From assembly GCA_002155895.1 (NCBI GenBank), contig MUMD01000033.1:1-47635 (forward strand): a DNA stretch of 47,635 nt. Reading direction: 5' to 3'. Within the stretch, counting starts at the first letter, position 1, and the number at the start of each line of letters is the position of its first letter. This DNA comes from Streptomyces rochei (GTDB lineage Bacteria > Actinomycetota > Actinomycetes > Streptomycetales > Streptomycetaceae). The translations under genes were made by a program, and so were the position numbers. Below the pieces are notes generated by a model. The model worked only from the letters and a program-made list of their open reading frames with translations. It made no database searches and was not told where the DNA came from. Of this stretch, positions 25,438-32,992 are shown piece by piece.

Positions 25438-27168
25438 ATGAGCGGCACTTCGAAAACGGCGCCCGGCAAGACGCCGGCGAACGGGGCCCCGGCACCCGTT
25501 GAGGACCAGGACCTCGGCGCCGCCGGCTCCCAGCTGACCACCGCCCCCAAGGAGGAGACCCCGAACCTCCCCTCCCTCGGCGTCATCGGCTGGGCCCGCT
25601 GGTTCTGGCGGCAGCTCACCTCGATGCGGGTGGCGCTGCTGCTGCTCCTGCTGCTGTCGCTGGGCGCCATCCCGGGGTCGCTGATCCCGCAGGAGGGCGT
25701 CGACGCCATGAAGGTCGAGGAGTTCCGCGGCAAGCACGACGTCCTCGGGCCCCTCTACGACAAGCTCGGCCTCTTCCACGTGTACAGCTCGGTGTGGTTC
25801 TCCGCGATCTACATCCTGCTGTTCGTCTCCCTCATCGGCTGCATCGTGCCGCGCACCTGGCAGTTCGTGGGCCAGCTGCGCGGCCGTCCGCCGGGCGCCC
25901 CCCGGCGCCTGAGCCGGCTGCCCGCGTACACCACCTGGCGCACCGGGGCGGAGCCGGAGGAGGTCCGCGAGGCCGCGCTGAAGCTGCTGCGGAAGCGCCG
26001 CTTCCGCGCCCACGCGGTCGGTGACGCCGTCGCCGCCGAGAAGGGCTATCTGCGCGAGGCGGGGAACCTCGCCTTCCACGTCGCCCTGATCGTGATGCTG
26101 ATCGCCTTCGCCTGGGGCCAGCTCTTCAAGTACGAGGGCAACAAGCTGATCCTGGAGGGCGACGGCTTCTCCAACACGCTCACCCAGTACGACGACTTCA
26201 AGTCCGGCAACCTCTTCGACCCGGACCACGACCTGACCCCCTTCAGCTTCAGCCTGAAGGACTTCCACGGCACCTACGAGGCGACCGGCCCCAACCGCGG
26301 CACCCCCCGCGTCTACGAGGCCCAGGTCACCTACAGCGAGGGCGCCTACGGCGACGAGAAGTCGAAGGTCATCGAGGTCAACAAGCCGCTGGAGATCGAC
26401 GGCTCGAAGGTCTACCTCACCGCCCACGGCTACGCGCCGATCCTCACCGTCAAGGACGCGAAGGGCAACGTCGTCATGGACAAGGAGGCGACGGCCCTGC
26501 TGCCGCTGGACTCCAACGTCACCTCCTCCGGCGCCGTCATGGTCCGCGACGGCTACCGCAACGCGAAGGGCGAGAAGGAGCAGCTCGGCTTCAACGCCTT
26601 CTTCCTGCCGACCTACGGCGGCGAGGGCAGCACGATGCTCTCCACCTTCCCCGCGCTGCTCAACCCGATGCTGGCGCTCTCCGCCTACCACGGCGACCTC
26701 GGCGTCGACGCGGGCTTCGCCAAGAGCATCTACCAGCTCGACAAGACCAACCTGGAGGAGTTCAAGGACTCCGACGGGGAGCTGTTCAAGAAGCAGCTGA
26801 AGATCGGCGAGACCATGACCCTCCCGAACGGCGCCGGCACCGTCACCTTCGACGGCGTCCAGGAGTGGGCCAACTTCCAGGTGACCCGGCAGCCCGCCAG
26901 CGGCTGGGCGCTGGCCGGCTCCGTCGCCGCCATCCTCGGTCTCGCCGGCTCCCTGTTCATCCAGCGCCGCCGGGTCTGGGTGCGGGCCGTCAAGGGCGAC
27001 GACGGCGTCACGGTCGTCGAGATGGCCGGCCTCGGACGCAGCGAGTCCGCGAAGGTCCCCGAGGAACTCGGCGACCTCGCCGCGGTCCTGTACGAGCCGA
27101 CGAACGACGACGACACCCCCGATTCACCCGACACCCACGTCGTACCTGCCGAAGGGCCTGAGAAGTGA
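25438..27168 (+). CDS. resB: Cytochrome c biogenesis protein ResB
   Basis: 576 aa. A cytoplasmic N-terminus is followed by transmembrane helices (RVALLLLLLLSLGAIPGSLI, and AIYILLFVSLIGCIVPRTW), then a third helix, a large extracytoplasmic domain (about 220-470) and a final helix near 485-505 before a charged tail. This is the ResB/Ccs1 layout. ResB and CcsB form the heme-exporting cytochrome c synthase that attaches heme to CXXCH. In Streptomyces the main client is the QcrC diheme subunit of the bc1-aa3 supercomplex (family knowledge). Its stop overlaps ccsB by 4 bp. Confidence 0.95.
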   Translation: MSGTSKTAPGKTPANGAPAPVEDQDLGAAGSQLTTAPKEETPNLPSLGVIGWARWFWRQLTSMRVALLLLLLLSLGAIPGSLIPQEGVDAMKVEEFRGKHDVLGPLYDKLGLFHVYSSVWFSAIYILLFVSLIGCIVPRTWQFVGQLRGRPPGAPRRLSRLPAYTTWRTGAEPEEVREAALKLLRKRRFRAHAVGDAVAAEKGYLREAGNLAFHVALIVMLIAFAWGQLFKYEGNKLILEGDGFSNTLTQYDDFKSGNLFDPDHDLTPFSFSLKDFHGTYEATGPNRGTPRVYEAQVTYSEGAYGDEKSKVIEVNKPLEIDGSKVYLTAHGYAPILTVKDAKGNVVMDKEATALLPLDSNVTSSGAVMVRDGYRNAKGEKEQLGFNAFFLPTYGGEGSTMLSTFPALLNPMLALSAYHGDLGVDAGFAKSIYQLDKTNLEEFKDSDGELFKKQLKIGETMTLPNGAGTVTFDGVQEWANFQVTRQPASGWALAGSVAAILGLAGSLFIQRRRVWVRAVKGDDGVTVVEMAGLGRSESAKVPEELGDLAAVLYEPTNDDDTPDSPDTHVVPAEGPEK

Positions 27169-28292
27169 CTCTCGCCGCCGCAACCAACGAGAACCTCGCG
27201 AACATCAGCAACACGCTGATCTACTCCGCGATGGCCGTCTACACGCTGGCGTTCTTCGCCTACATCGCCGAGTGGCTCTTCGGCAGCCGCAGCAAGGTCG
27301 GTCGCACCGCCGCCGCGCTCACCGCGTCCGGCGAGGACAAGGCCAAGGCCAAGTCCAAGGCGGCGCCGGCCGTCACCGTCAAGAAGGCCGGCGGCACCGC
27401 CGTGCTGGAGCGGCCGGAGGTGGTGGTGCGCGCCGCCACCGGCTCCCGTGACGTGCCCGACGGCCCCGGCGCGCACGGCGGCACCGAGAAGGGCGACCTC
27501 TACGGCCGGATCGCCATCTCCCTCACCGTGCTGGCCTTCGCCATCGAGGCGGGCGGGGTGCTCACCCGCGCGCTGTCGGTGCAGCGGGCGCCGTGGGGCA
27601 ACATGTACGAGTTCAACATCACCTTCACGACGACCGCCGTCGGCGTGTACCTCGTCCTGCTGGCCCTGAAGAAGAACGTCCGCTGGCTCGGCCTCCCGCT
27701 GATCACCACGGTCCTGCTCGATCTCGGCCTCGCCGTCACGGTCCTCTACACGGCCAGCGACCAGCTCGTCCCCGCCCTGCACTCGTACTGGCTGTACATC
27801 CACGTCTCCACCGCGATCTTCTGCGGCGCGGTCTTCTACGTCGGCGCGGTCTCCACGATCCTGTACCTGTTCAAGGACGGCTACGAGAACAAGCTCGCCT
27901 CCGGCGGGACCCCCGGCCGCTTCGCCGACTCCGTCCTGGACCGCCTGCCCTCCGCCGCGTCCCTCGACAAGTTCGCCTACCGCGTCAACGCCGCCGTCTT
28001 CCCGCTGTGGACGTTCACGATCATCGCGGGCGCCATCTGGGCGGGCGACGCCTGGGGCCGCTACTGGGGCTGGGACCCCAAGGAGACCTGGTCCTTCATC
28101 ACCTGGGTCGCCTACGCCGGCTACCTGCACGCCCGCGCCACCGCCGGCTGGAAGGGCCGCAAGGCCGCCTACCTGGCCCTGGCCGCCTTCGCCTGCTGGC
28201 TGTTCAACTACTACGGCGTGAACATCTTCGTCTCCGGCAAGCACTCCTACGCGGACGTGGGCCTGGGCGCCCTCCAGTCCGTGGGCTTCTGA
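27165..28292 (+). CDS. ccsB: Cytochrome c biogenesis protein CcsB (ResC)
   Basis: 375 aa, GTG start overlapping the resB stop. About eight membrane helices. The heme-handling WWD-type motif is visible in WGRYWGWDPKETWSF, with flanking His residues in SYWLYIHVSTA and GYLHARA and the C-terminal GKHSYA. It forms the cytochrome c synthase complex with ResB. A cytoplasmic Ala/Lys-rich insert near 45-105 follows the first helix. The operon ends at a strong bidirectional hairpin (28304-28363). Confidence 0.96.
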   Translation: MTLAAATNENLANISNTLIYSAMAVYTLAFFAYIAEWLFGSRSKVGRTAAALTASGEDKAKAKSKAAPAVTVKKAGGTAVLERPEVVVRAATGSRDVPDGPGAHGGTEKGDLYGRIAISLTVLAFAIEAGGVLTRALSVQRAPWGNMYEFNITFTTTAVGVYLVLLALKKNVRWLGLPLITTVLLDLGLAVTVLYTASDQLVPALHSYWLYIHVSTAIFCGAVFYVGAVSTILYLFKDGYENKLASGGTPGRFADSVLDRLPSAASLDKFAYRVNAAVFPLWTFTIIAGAIWAGDAWGRYWGWDPKETWSFITWVAYAGYLHARATAGWKGRKAAYLALAAFACWLFNYYGVNIFVSGKHSYADVGLGALQSVGF

Positions 28293-28303
28293 CCCGCCGA
28301 CGC

Positions 28304-28363
28304 CCGTACGCCGAAGGCCGGTTCACGTGACCCACGTCACGGGAGCCGGCCTTCGGCGTACGG
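28304..28363. terminator. Bidirectional hairpin terminator between ccsB and condensation-fold gene
   Basis: Perfect 18-bp stem: CCGTACGCCGAAGGCCGG (28304-28321) against 28346-28363, with a 24-nt loop that can itself fold through CGTGAC/GTCACG. It lies between convergent genes ending at 28292 (+) and 28394 (-). Confidence 0.85.
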
Positions 28364-28393
28364 ACGGGCCGGAGACGCGGGGACGCATCGTGC

Positions 28394-29794
28394 CTAGGGA
28401 CGGCCGCGGGCGACGCCCGTGACGACGTCCCGCAGCCGCTCCACGTACAGGCTCAGGTTCTTGTGGGCGACGTCGGTGTCCGGGTAGCGGGCGGCGAACC
28501 ACAGGCCCTCCGGGAGCCGGGTGACCCAGGCGCACACCTGGTCGCCGTAGGAGACCCGGAGCAGGGCGTACGCCGTGCGGTCCGGCCAGCCGTCGGCGCC
28601 GGGGACGCCGCGGGCGTCGACGTAGGACACGATCGAGTACAGGTCGGGCGAGGTCGGCCGGAAGTCCGTGCCGAGCAGGCGCAGCACCCGGTCGATCGGC
28701 ATGCGGGACATCCGCCGGTTGGCCTGGAGCTGGGCGCGGACGGTGCGCAGGGCGCCGGTGAAGTCGCCGGCCCCGGTCACCGGGACCTCGATCGGCGCGC
28801 CGCCCACGTACCAGCCCACCGACTCCGACCACTGGGACCGCGACCGGGTGTGGAACGGGACGACGGTGCGGTAGACGGACTCCCCGCCGATCTCGTGGAC
28901 GGCCAGCGCGGTGGCGGCCAGGACCCCGACCAGGCTGCCGCCGTAGGGACGGCAGTACGCCTCGAAGGCGGCGGCGTCTGCCGCGTCCACCAGCGGCTCG
29001 CGCAGCAGCTTCTGCTCGGGCAGCGGGCCGCCCGGCTCCAGGCCGAGGTCGACGGGGAAGGACGGCAGCCGCCCGTCGCACCGCCGGATGAACTCCCGCC
29101 AGCGGCCCACGACGTCGTGGTCGCCGTCGATCCGGTCGGCGTCGGCCCGCTCGGCCTCGCAGAAGTCGACGTAGCTGCCGACCCGGGGCCGCGGCACGCT
29201 CCGGCCCGCGACGCCGGCCGCGTACAGCTCCTCGACCTCGGCGGGGATGCGGTAGATGGAGTAGGCGTCGACGTTGCTGTGGTCGAAGGCCATGTAGACG
29301 CTGACCCCGTCGTCGCGGACGACCGCCGTGTAGATGAGGTTGGGCCAGCGCAGGGCGTCGGCGACCCGGTCGAAGCGGTCCTGGAGGTGGCGCGCCAGTT
29401 CCGTCGCGTCCGGGAAGTCGCCGACGTCCTCGCGGTGCAGGGAGACGGCGTCCGCGTCGAGGGTGAACCTGCGCATGGGGGCGCCGGGGACGCCGTCCCA
29501 GCGGAAGCCGCTGCGCAGCGTCTCGTGCCGCAGGGTCCAGGTGCGCAGCGCCTCCTGGAGCACGTCGAGGTCGACGGGGCCCGGGAGGTCGAAGGCCGCG
29601 CCCAGCCAGGTCGGCACGAACAGGCCGTCGTCGCGCACCGACCGGGCCGTCCGGATGTGCGACTCCTGGATGTACGCCGGTGGCCGCGCGTCCTCCGGCA
29701 GCGCCGCCGCGACCTCGACGGTCGCCGGACTGAGCGTCCACTCGACGAGGCGCCCGGGCCGGATCTCGCAGCGGTGGATGTCGGTCAGTCGCAC
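28394..29794 (-). CDS. Stand-alone condensation-domain (CoA-dependent acyltransferase fold) protein
   Basis: 466 aa, the length of one NRPS condensation domain. The active-site motif reads FDHSNVDAYS, keeping His172 and Asp176 of HHxxxDG but with Asp for the first His and Ala for Gly. Later blocks RTVVPFHTRS and VGWYVGGAPIEV match the condensation fold's bridging regions. No adenylation or carrier domain is nearby, so it is not an NRPS module; it may be an acyltransferase on a free substrate. GTG 29794 is chosen because GGAGACC precedes it. It lies just downstream of the double-HTH MerR gene on the same strand; the pair is probably a regulatory unit. Confidence 0.82.
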   Translation of the reverse strand: MRLTDIHRCEIRPGRLVEWTLSPATVEVAAALPEDARPPAYIQESHIRTARSVRDDGLFVPTWLGAAFDLPGPVDLDVLQEALRTWTLRHETLRSGFRWDGVPGAPMRRFTLDADAVSLHREDVGDFPDATELARHLQDRFDRVADALRWPNLIYTAVVRDDGVSVYMAFDHSNVDAYSIYRIPAEVEELYAAGVAGRSVPRPRVGSYVDFCEAERADADRIDGDHDVVGRWREFIRRCDGRLPSFPVDLGLEPGGPLPEQKLLREPLVDAADAAAFEAYCRPYGGSLVGVLAATALAVHEIGGESVYRTVVPFHTRSRSQWSESVGWYVGGAPIEVPVTGAGDFTGALRTVRAQLQANRRMSRMPIDRVLRLLGTDFRPTSPDLYSIVSYVDARGVPGADGWPDRTAYALLRVSYGDQVCAWVTRLPEGLWFAARYPDTDVAHKNLSLYVERLRDVVTGVARGRP

Positions 29795-29850
29795 GAGGGG
29801 TCTCCGTTCGCAGATGTAACAGACCCGACCAAGGGAATGCCGTGCCCGCG

Positions 29851-29864
29851 ACCGCGTACACGGT
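29851..29864 (-). promoter_or_regulatory. Dyad between MerR and condensation-fold genes
   Basis: ACCGCGTACACGGT is palindromic at 12 of 14 positions around a GTAC centre. It lies 57 nt upstream of the condensation-fold start, where a MerR-type regulator could act. The core promoter hexamers were not identified, so this is tentative. Confidence 0.3.
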
Positions 29865-29932
29865 GTGTCGGCACTCTTCAACGGAACGGATGGCCCCTCG
29901 AACGGCGGTACGCCCTCGCCGCCGGGCCGCCG

Positions 29933-30649
29933 TCACGGGTCCTCCACATCCTCCAGGTAGGCGTGGAGCGCGCCCGCTCCCGCCAGCATCGCCCGGGTCC
30001 GCGCGGTCAGGAGCCGCCCGCGCTCCTCGACCGCCGCGCGCAGCGCCGCACTGCCCCCCTCCCGCCGCAGGCCGTCCAGGACGGGACGGATCTGGTCGAA
30101 CAGGTAGTGGCTGCGGCGCAGCGTGTGCACCACCCGGGCGTCGCGCACGTCGGCGGGCCCGTACACGCGGTACCCGGTGCCCCGTTCCCGGTCGGGAGCG
30201 AGCAGCCCCGCCGCCTCCCACACCCGCAGCGCGGACGTCCGTACGCCGATCAGCGCGGCCACCTCGCCGATGCGCAGCCCTCCGGAGCCGGGCGGCGGCC
30301 CGGTCTCCCGCCCGGCGAGCGCGGCCAGCGCCTCCTTCGCCGCCCGCAGCGAGACCCGCTCCTCGTGCAGCGCGGCGTGCGCGGCGTCCACGCGGGCGAG
30401 CGCGCCGGGCACGTCCCCGGCGTGCACGGTCCGCATGACCGCCGTGGCCACCACCGGCCCGTACCCCTGGAACAGCCGCCGGTACGTCAGCAGCGCCCGC
30501 CGGTGCCGTTCGCCGAAGACCCGGTGGCCGGAGTCGGTGCGCCCGGCCGACGGCAGGACGCCGGCGTCCTCGTAGTTGCGGATCTGCTGGGTCGAGAGGC
30601 CGGCGAGGCGGGCCAGGTCGACGGTGCGCAGACGGCGGTCGTTCGTCAT
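29933..30649 (-). CDS. MerR-family regulator with two MerR HTH domains (TioE-like)
   Basis: 238 aa. Two separate MerR-type winged helices are visible: residues 8-55 (TVDLARLAGLSTQQIRNYED..GHRVFGERH) and 125-170 (LRIGEVAALIGVRTSALRVW..GYRVYGPADV), joined by a helical segment. Ordinary MerR proteins have one such domain and dimerise, so this may bind DNA as an internal pseudo-dimer. It lacks the conserved cysteines of metal sensors. Members related to TioE of thiocoraline clusters share this double layout (recollection, not searched). ATG 30649 chosen as the first Met adjacent to the domain. Confidence 0.85.
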   Translation of the reverse strand: MTNDRRLRTVDLARLAGLSTQQIRNYEDAGVLPSAGRTDSGHRVFGERHRRALLTYRRLFQGYGPVVATAVMRTVHAGDVPGALARVDAAHAALHEERVSLRAAKEALAALAGRETGPPPGSGGLRIGEVAALIGVRTSALRVWEAAGLLAPDRERGTGYRVYGPADVRDARVVHTLRRSHYLFDQIRPVLDGLRREGGSAALRAAVEERGRLLTARTRAMLAGAGALHAYLEDVEDP

Positions 30650-30720
30650 CGCGTCGAGGGTATGGCCCGCGCCCGGGACCGGAGCTTCCCGGTGGGCGCC
30701 CCGCACGGCTCCGAGATCCG

Positions 30721-31281
30721 CTACGTCCTCGGTGGCGTGTCGGGCACCCCCGCCCACGTTCCCCCGGGACCACCGGTGCGATCTGTGGCTCCGGCGGAGC
30801 CCGTCCGGCTCATGACCGGCTCCAGCACGGCGTAGTCCGCGAAGAGGCGCCGGTAGCGCAGGTGCCGGGTCTCCCGGGTGTGCCCGCGCTGCCACTCCTC
30901 CACCTCCTCCGGGCCACGGCACGGCCCGGAGGAGGCGCCGCAGTCCGCCTCGTCCCCGGAGACGCAGCGCGCCTCGTACTCGGGCAGCGCGGACGGGTCC
31001 TGGGCGATCACGAACGGCACGTACCGGAAGACGCGGCGCGTCCGCTCGTGCGCCTGCCGCCGGTGCCGGGCGAGCAGTACGTCGGCGTCGGTCTCGGCGC
31101 TGCCGTCGCCGACGGCCCGGGCGTGGGAGCGCAGCGCGGCCAACTGCGCGCAGGCGGCGCAGCCGGCCACCGGTTCGGGCGGCGGCGGCAGGGCGACCAG
31201 CGCCCGTGCCGTCGACGCGTCCGCGAACGACCGGTCGTTGGCCGCGCGCACCGCCGCGCTCAGTCGTCCCTCACGATCCAT
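30721..31281 (-). CDS. Streptomyces hypothetical protein with DUF7848-like C-terminal part
   Basis: 186 aa, ATG 31281 with GGAGG just upstream. The N-terminal half has a CAAC pair inside a helical region (VAGCAACAQLAALRSHARA). The C-terminal half (about 105-165: FRYVPFVIAQDPSALPEYEA, two further Cys, then WQRGHTRETRHLRYRR) resembles the DUF7848 proteins found beside XRE/DUF397 genes. Four Cys could bind metal. It diverges from the XRE regulator at 31390, with which such genes commonly occur; function unknown. Confidence 0.68.
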   Translation of the reverse strand: MDREGRLSAAVRAANDRSFADASTARALVALPPPPEPVAGCAACAQLAALRSHARAVGDGSAETDADVLLARHRRQAHERTRRVFRYVPFVIAQDPSALPEYEARCVSGDEADCGASSGPCRGPEEVEEWQRGHTRETRHLRYRRLFADYAVLEPVMSRTGSAGATDRTGGPGGTWAGVPDTPPRT

Positions 31282-31389
31282 CGTGCAACCTCCGTGACTG
31301 TGGGTGTATCGAGGGTTGCCCAGGGGAATCGTCGGGAGCAATGCTCGACGCGTGACACTCGCGCACTGTCACGAAGGGGAGGCGCGATC

Positions 31390-32331
31390 GTGGGGCGACG
31401 CAACGCCGAGGGGCCGGGGGCGAGTACGGCCGCCGTGTTCGGGGAGGTGTTGCGCCACTTCAGGGAGGCCGCCGGGCTCACCCAGGAAGGGCTCGCGGTC
31501 CGCATCCCGTGCGACCGCTCGCACGTGGCGCGGGTGGAGGCGGGGTCGCGGGTGCCGCAGGACACGTTCGCGAAGTCGTGCGACGAACTGCTGGGCACGG
31601 GTGGGGTGCTGGGGCGGCTGTGGGGCCGGATCGACTGGTATCCGGAGGTGGAGCATCCGGACTGGTTCCGGCGGCGGGCGGAGATGGACGCGGTCGCGGT
31701 GGCGCTGCGGGAGTACCAGGAGCGCGTGATCCCGGGGTTGTTGCAGACGGAGGAGTACGCGCGGGCGTTGTTCTCGCGGGTGGCCGATCCCGATGAGGCG
31801 GAGGAACGCGTGCGGGCCCGTATGAGTCGTCAGCGGCGGTTCCTGGACGCAGGCGGCCCGGCCTACCACGTGGTGCTGGACGAGAGTTGTCTGCGCACCG
31901 TCGTCGGAGGTCCGGCGGTCATGCGCGGTCAGTGCGCACACCTGCTGGACGTCGGACGCCGCCCGAACATCCGCGTCCAGATCGCTCCCGCGGGCCTCGC
32001 GGATCTGATCCGGCCCAACGCCTCCATGTCGTTGATCGAACTTCCCGACGGGCAGCGGTGGGTGTACTCGGAGTCGCTGGACCGAGGCCACTTCAACGAC
32101 GATCCGGCCCTCTTCAGGCGACACAGCCAGACGTACGATGTGCTCAGGGCGGATGCTCCGTCGGCTCCTGATTCCGCCGCTCTGATCAGTGACGCGTTGG
32201 AGGGGTTCCAGCAGGATGGACAAGCACGAGTTCGGCGCGGCGACCTGGATCAAGAGCAGCTACAGCGGCGACAACGGCGGCAACTGCGTAGAGGTGGCCC
32301 CCCGTTTCCCCGGCGCCGTCCCCGTGCGTGA
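31390..32331 (+). CDS. XRE-family regulator with DUF5753 domain
   Basis: 313 aa, GTG start with AGGGGAGG upstream. Residues 18-68 are an XRE HTH (FGEVLRHFREAAGLTQEGLA..DRSHVARVEAGSRVP). Residues about 90-270 are DUF5753, with EYQERVIPGLLQTEEYARAL and PNIRVQIAP. Genes of this type (BldB/AbaA/WhiJ-like systems) are numerous in Streptomyces, pair with a DUF397 partner, and act in development. Homologs normally stop near ALEGFQ; here the frame runs 39 residues further, making a 116-bp overlap with the DUF397 gene in another frame. A lost stop or frameshift is possible. Confidence 0.88.
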   Translation: MGRRNAEGPGASTAAVFGEVLRHFREAAGLTQEGLAVRIPCDRSHVARVEAGSRVPQDTFAKSCDELLGTGGVLGRLWGRIDWYPEVEHPDWFRRRAEMDAVAVALREYQERVIPGLLQTEEYARALFSRVADPDEAEERVRARMSRQRRFLDAGGPAYHVVLDESCLRTVVGGPAVMRGQCAHLLDVGRRPNIRVQIAPAGLADLIRPNASMSLIELPDGQRWVYSESLDRGHFNDDPALFRRHSQTYDVLRADAPSAPDSAALISDALEGFQQDGQARVRRGDLDQEQLQRRQRRQLRRGGPPFPRRRPRA

Positions 32332-32407
32332 CAGCAAGGATCCCGACGGCTCGGTCCTGGTCGTCGGCCGTTCCGCCTGGACGGTGTTCATCGCGGCCCT
32401 CCGGTGA
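32216..32407 (+). CDS. DUF397 domain small protein
   Basis: 63 aa. The whole protein is one DUF397 domain: WIKSSYSGDNGGNCVEVAP, then VRDSKDPDGSVLVV and a final WTVFIAALR. These BldB/WhiJ-associated proteins are thought to modulate the XRE partner encoded immediately upstream. It lies in a different frame inside the end of the XRE gene. GGAGGGG sits about 10 nt before the ATG. Confidence 0.9.
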   Translation: MDKHEFGAATWIKSSYSGDNGGNCVEVAPRFPGAVPVRDSKDPDGSVLVVGRSAWTVFIAALR

Positions 32408-32462
32408 CCTACATGGCTCCTAGGGTCCGGGCACGACAGCCCCGATCACCAGGAGCCCGCCC

Positions 32463-32858
32463 ATGAACCTCGTCTCGATCCGCGTCATCACGGCCGACGT
32501 CGCCCGCCTCGTCGACTTCTACGAACGCGTCACCTCGCTCCGCGCGACCTGGGCCACCGAGGACTTCGCCGAGATCCGCACCGGCTCCGGCACCCTCGCG
32601 ATCGGCAGCACCCGGACGGTGCCGCTCTTCGCCCCCGGCTCCGCCCGCCCGGCCGACAACCGCAGCGCCATCATCGAGTTCCGCGTCGACGACGTGGACG
32701 CTGTCCACCGCGACCTGGCCGGTTCCGTGGACGACATCGTCAAGGAACCCACGACGATGCCCTGGGGCAACCGCGCCTTCCTCTTCCGCGACCCGGACGG
32801 CAATTTGGTCAACTTCTTCACCCCGGTGACACCGGAAGCCGTCGAGCGGGCCGGGTGA
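32463..32858 (+). CDS. VOC superfamily (glyoxalase/bleomycin resistance-like) protein
   Basis: 131 aa, two beta-alpha-beta-beta-beta modules: RVITADVARLVDFYERV at the start and IIEFRVDDVDAVHRDLAG in the middle, ending in FLFRDPDGNLVNFFTP. Usual for small metal-dependent VOC enzymes or ligand-binding resistance proteins. AGGAG is positioned 7 nt before the ATG. Substrate unknown; it appears to be a single-gene unit. Confidence 0.88.
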   Translation: MNLVSIRVITADVARLVDFYERVTSLRATWATEDFAEIRTGSGTLAIGSTRTVPLFAPGSARPADNRSAIIEFRVDDVDAVHRDLAGSVDDIVKEPTTMPWGNRAFLFRDPDGNLVNFFTPVTPEAVERAG

Positions 32859-32992
32859 CGATCTTCGCTGACGGGGTTTCACCAGTCGTATACCGCACCG
32901 TACTTGGGGGGCATCGTGCTAAAGATGTAGCTTCCCGTGAGCGCCGTGGCGGCCCCACGGGCGCTCGCGGCGACAGGTGAACGGGGACAGAG

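Noticed and set aside
28394-29794. Remnant of an NRPS cluster
   Set aside because: No adenylation, carrier or thioesterase sequence is present and the reading frame is intact, so it appears to be a free-standing protein.
28463-30835. 790-codon plus-strand open frame
   Set aside because: It is antisense to the condensation-fold and MerR genes, has biased Gly/Arg/Val composition and no domain; a GC-skew shadow.
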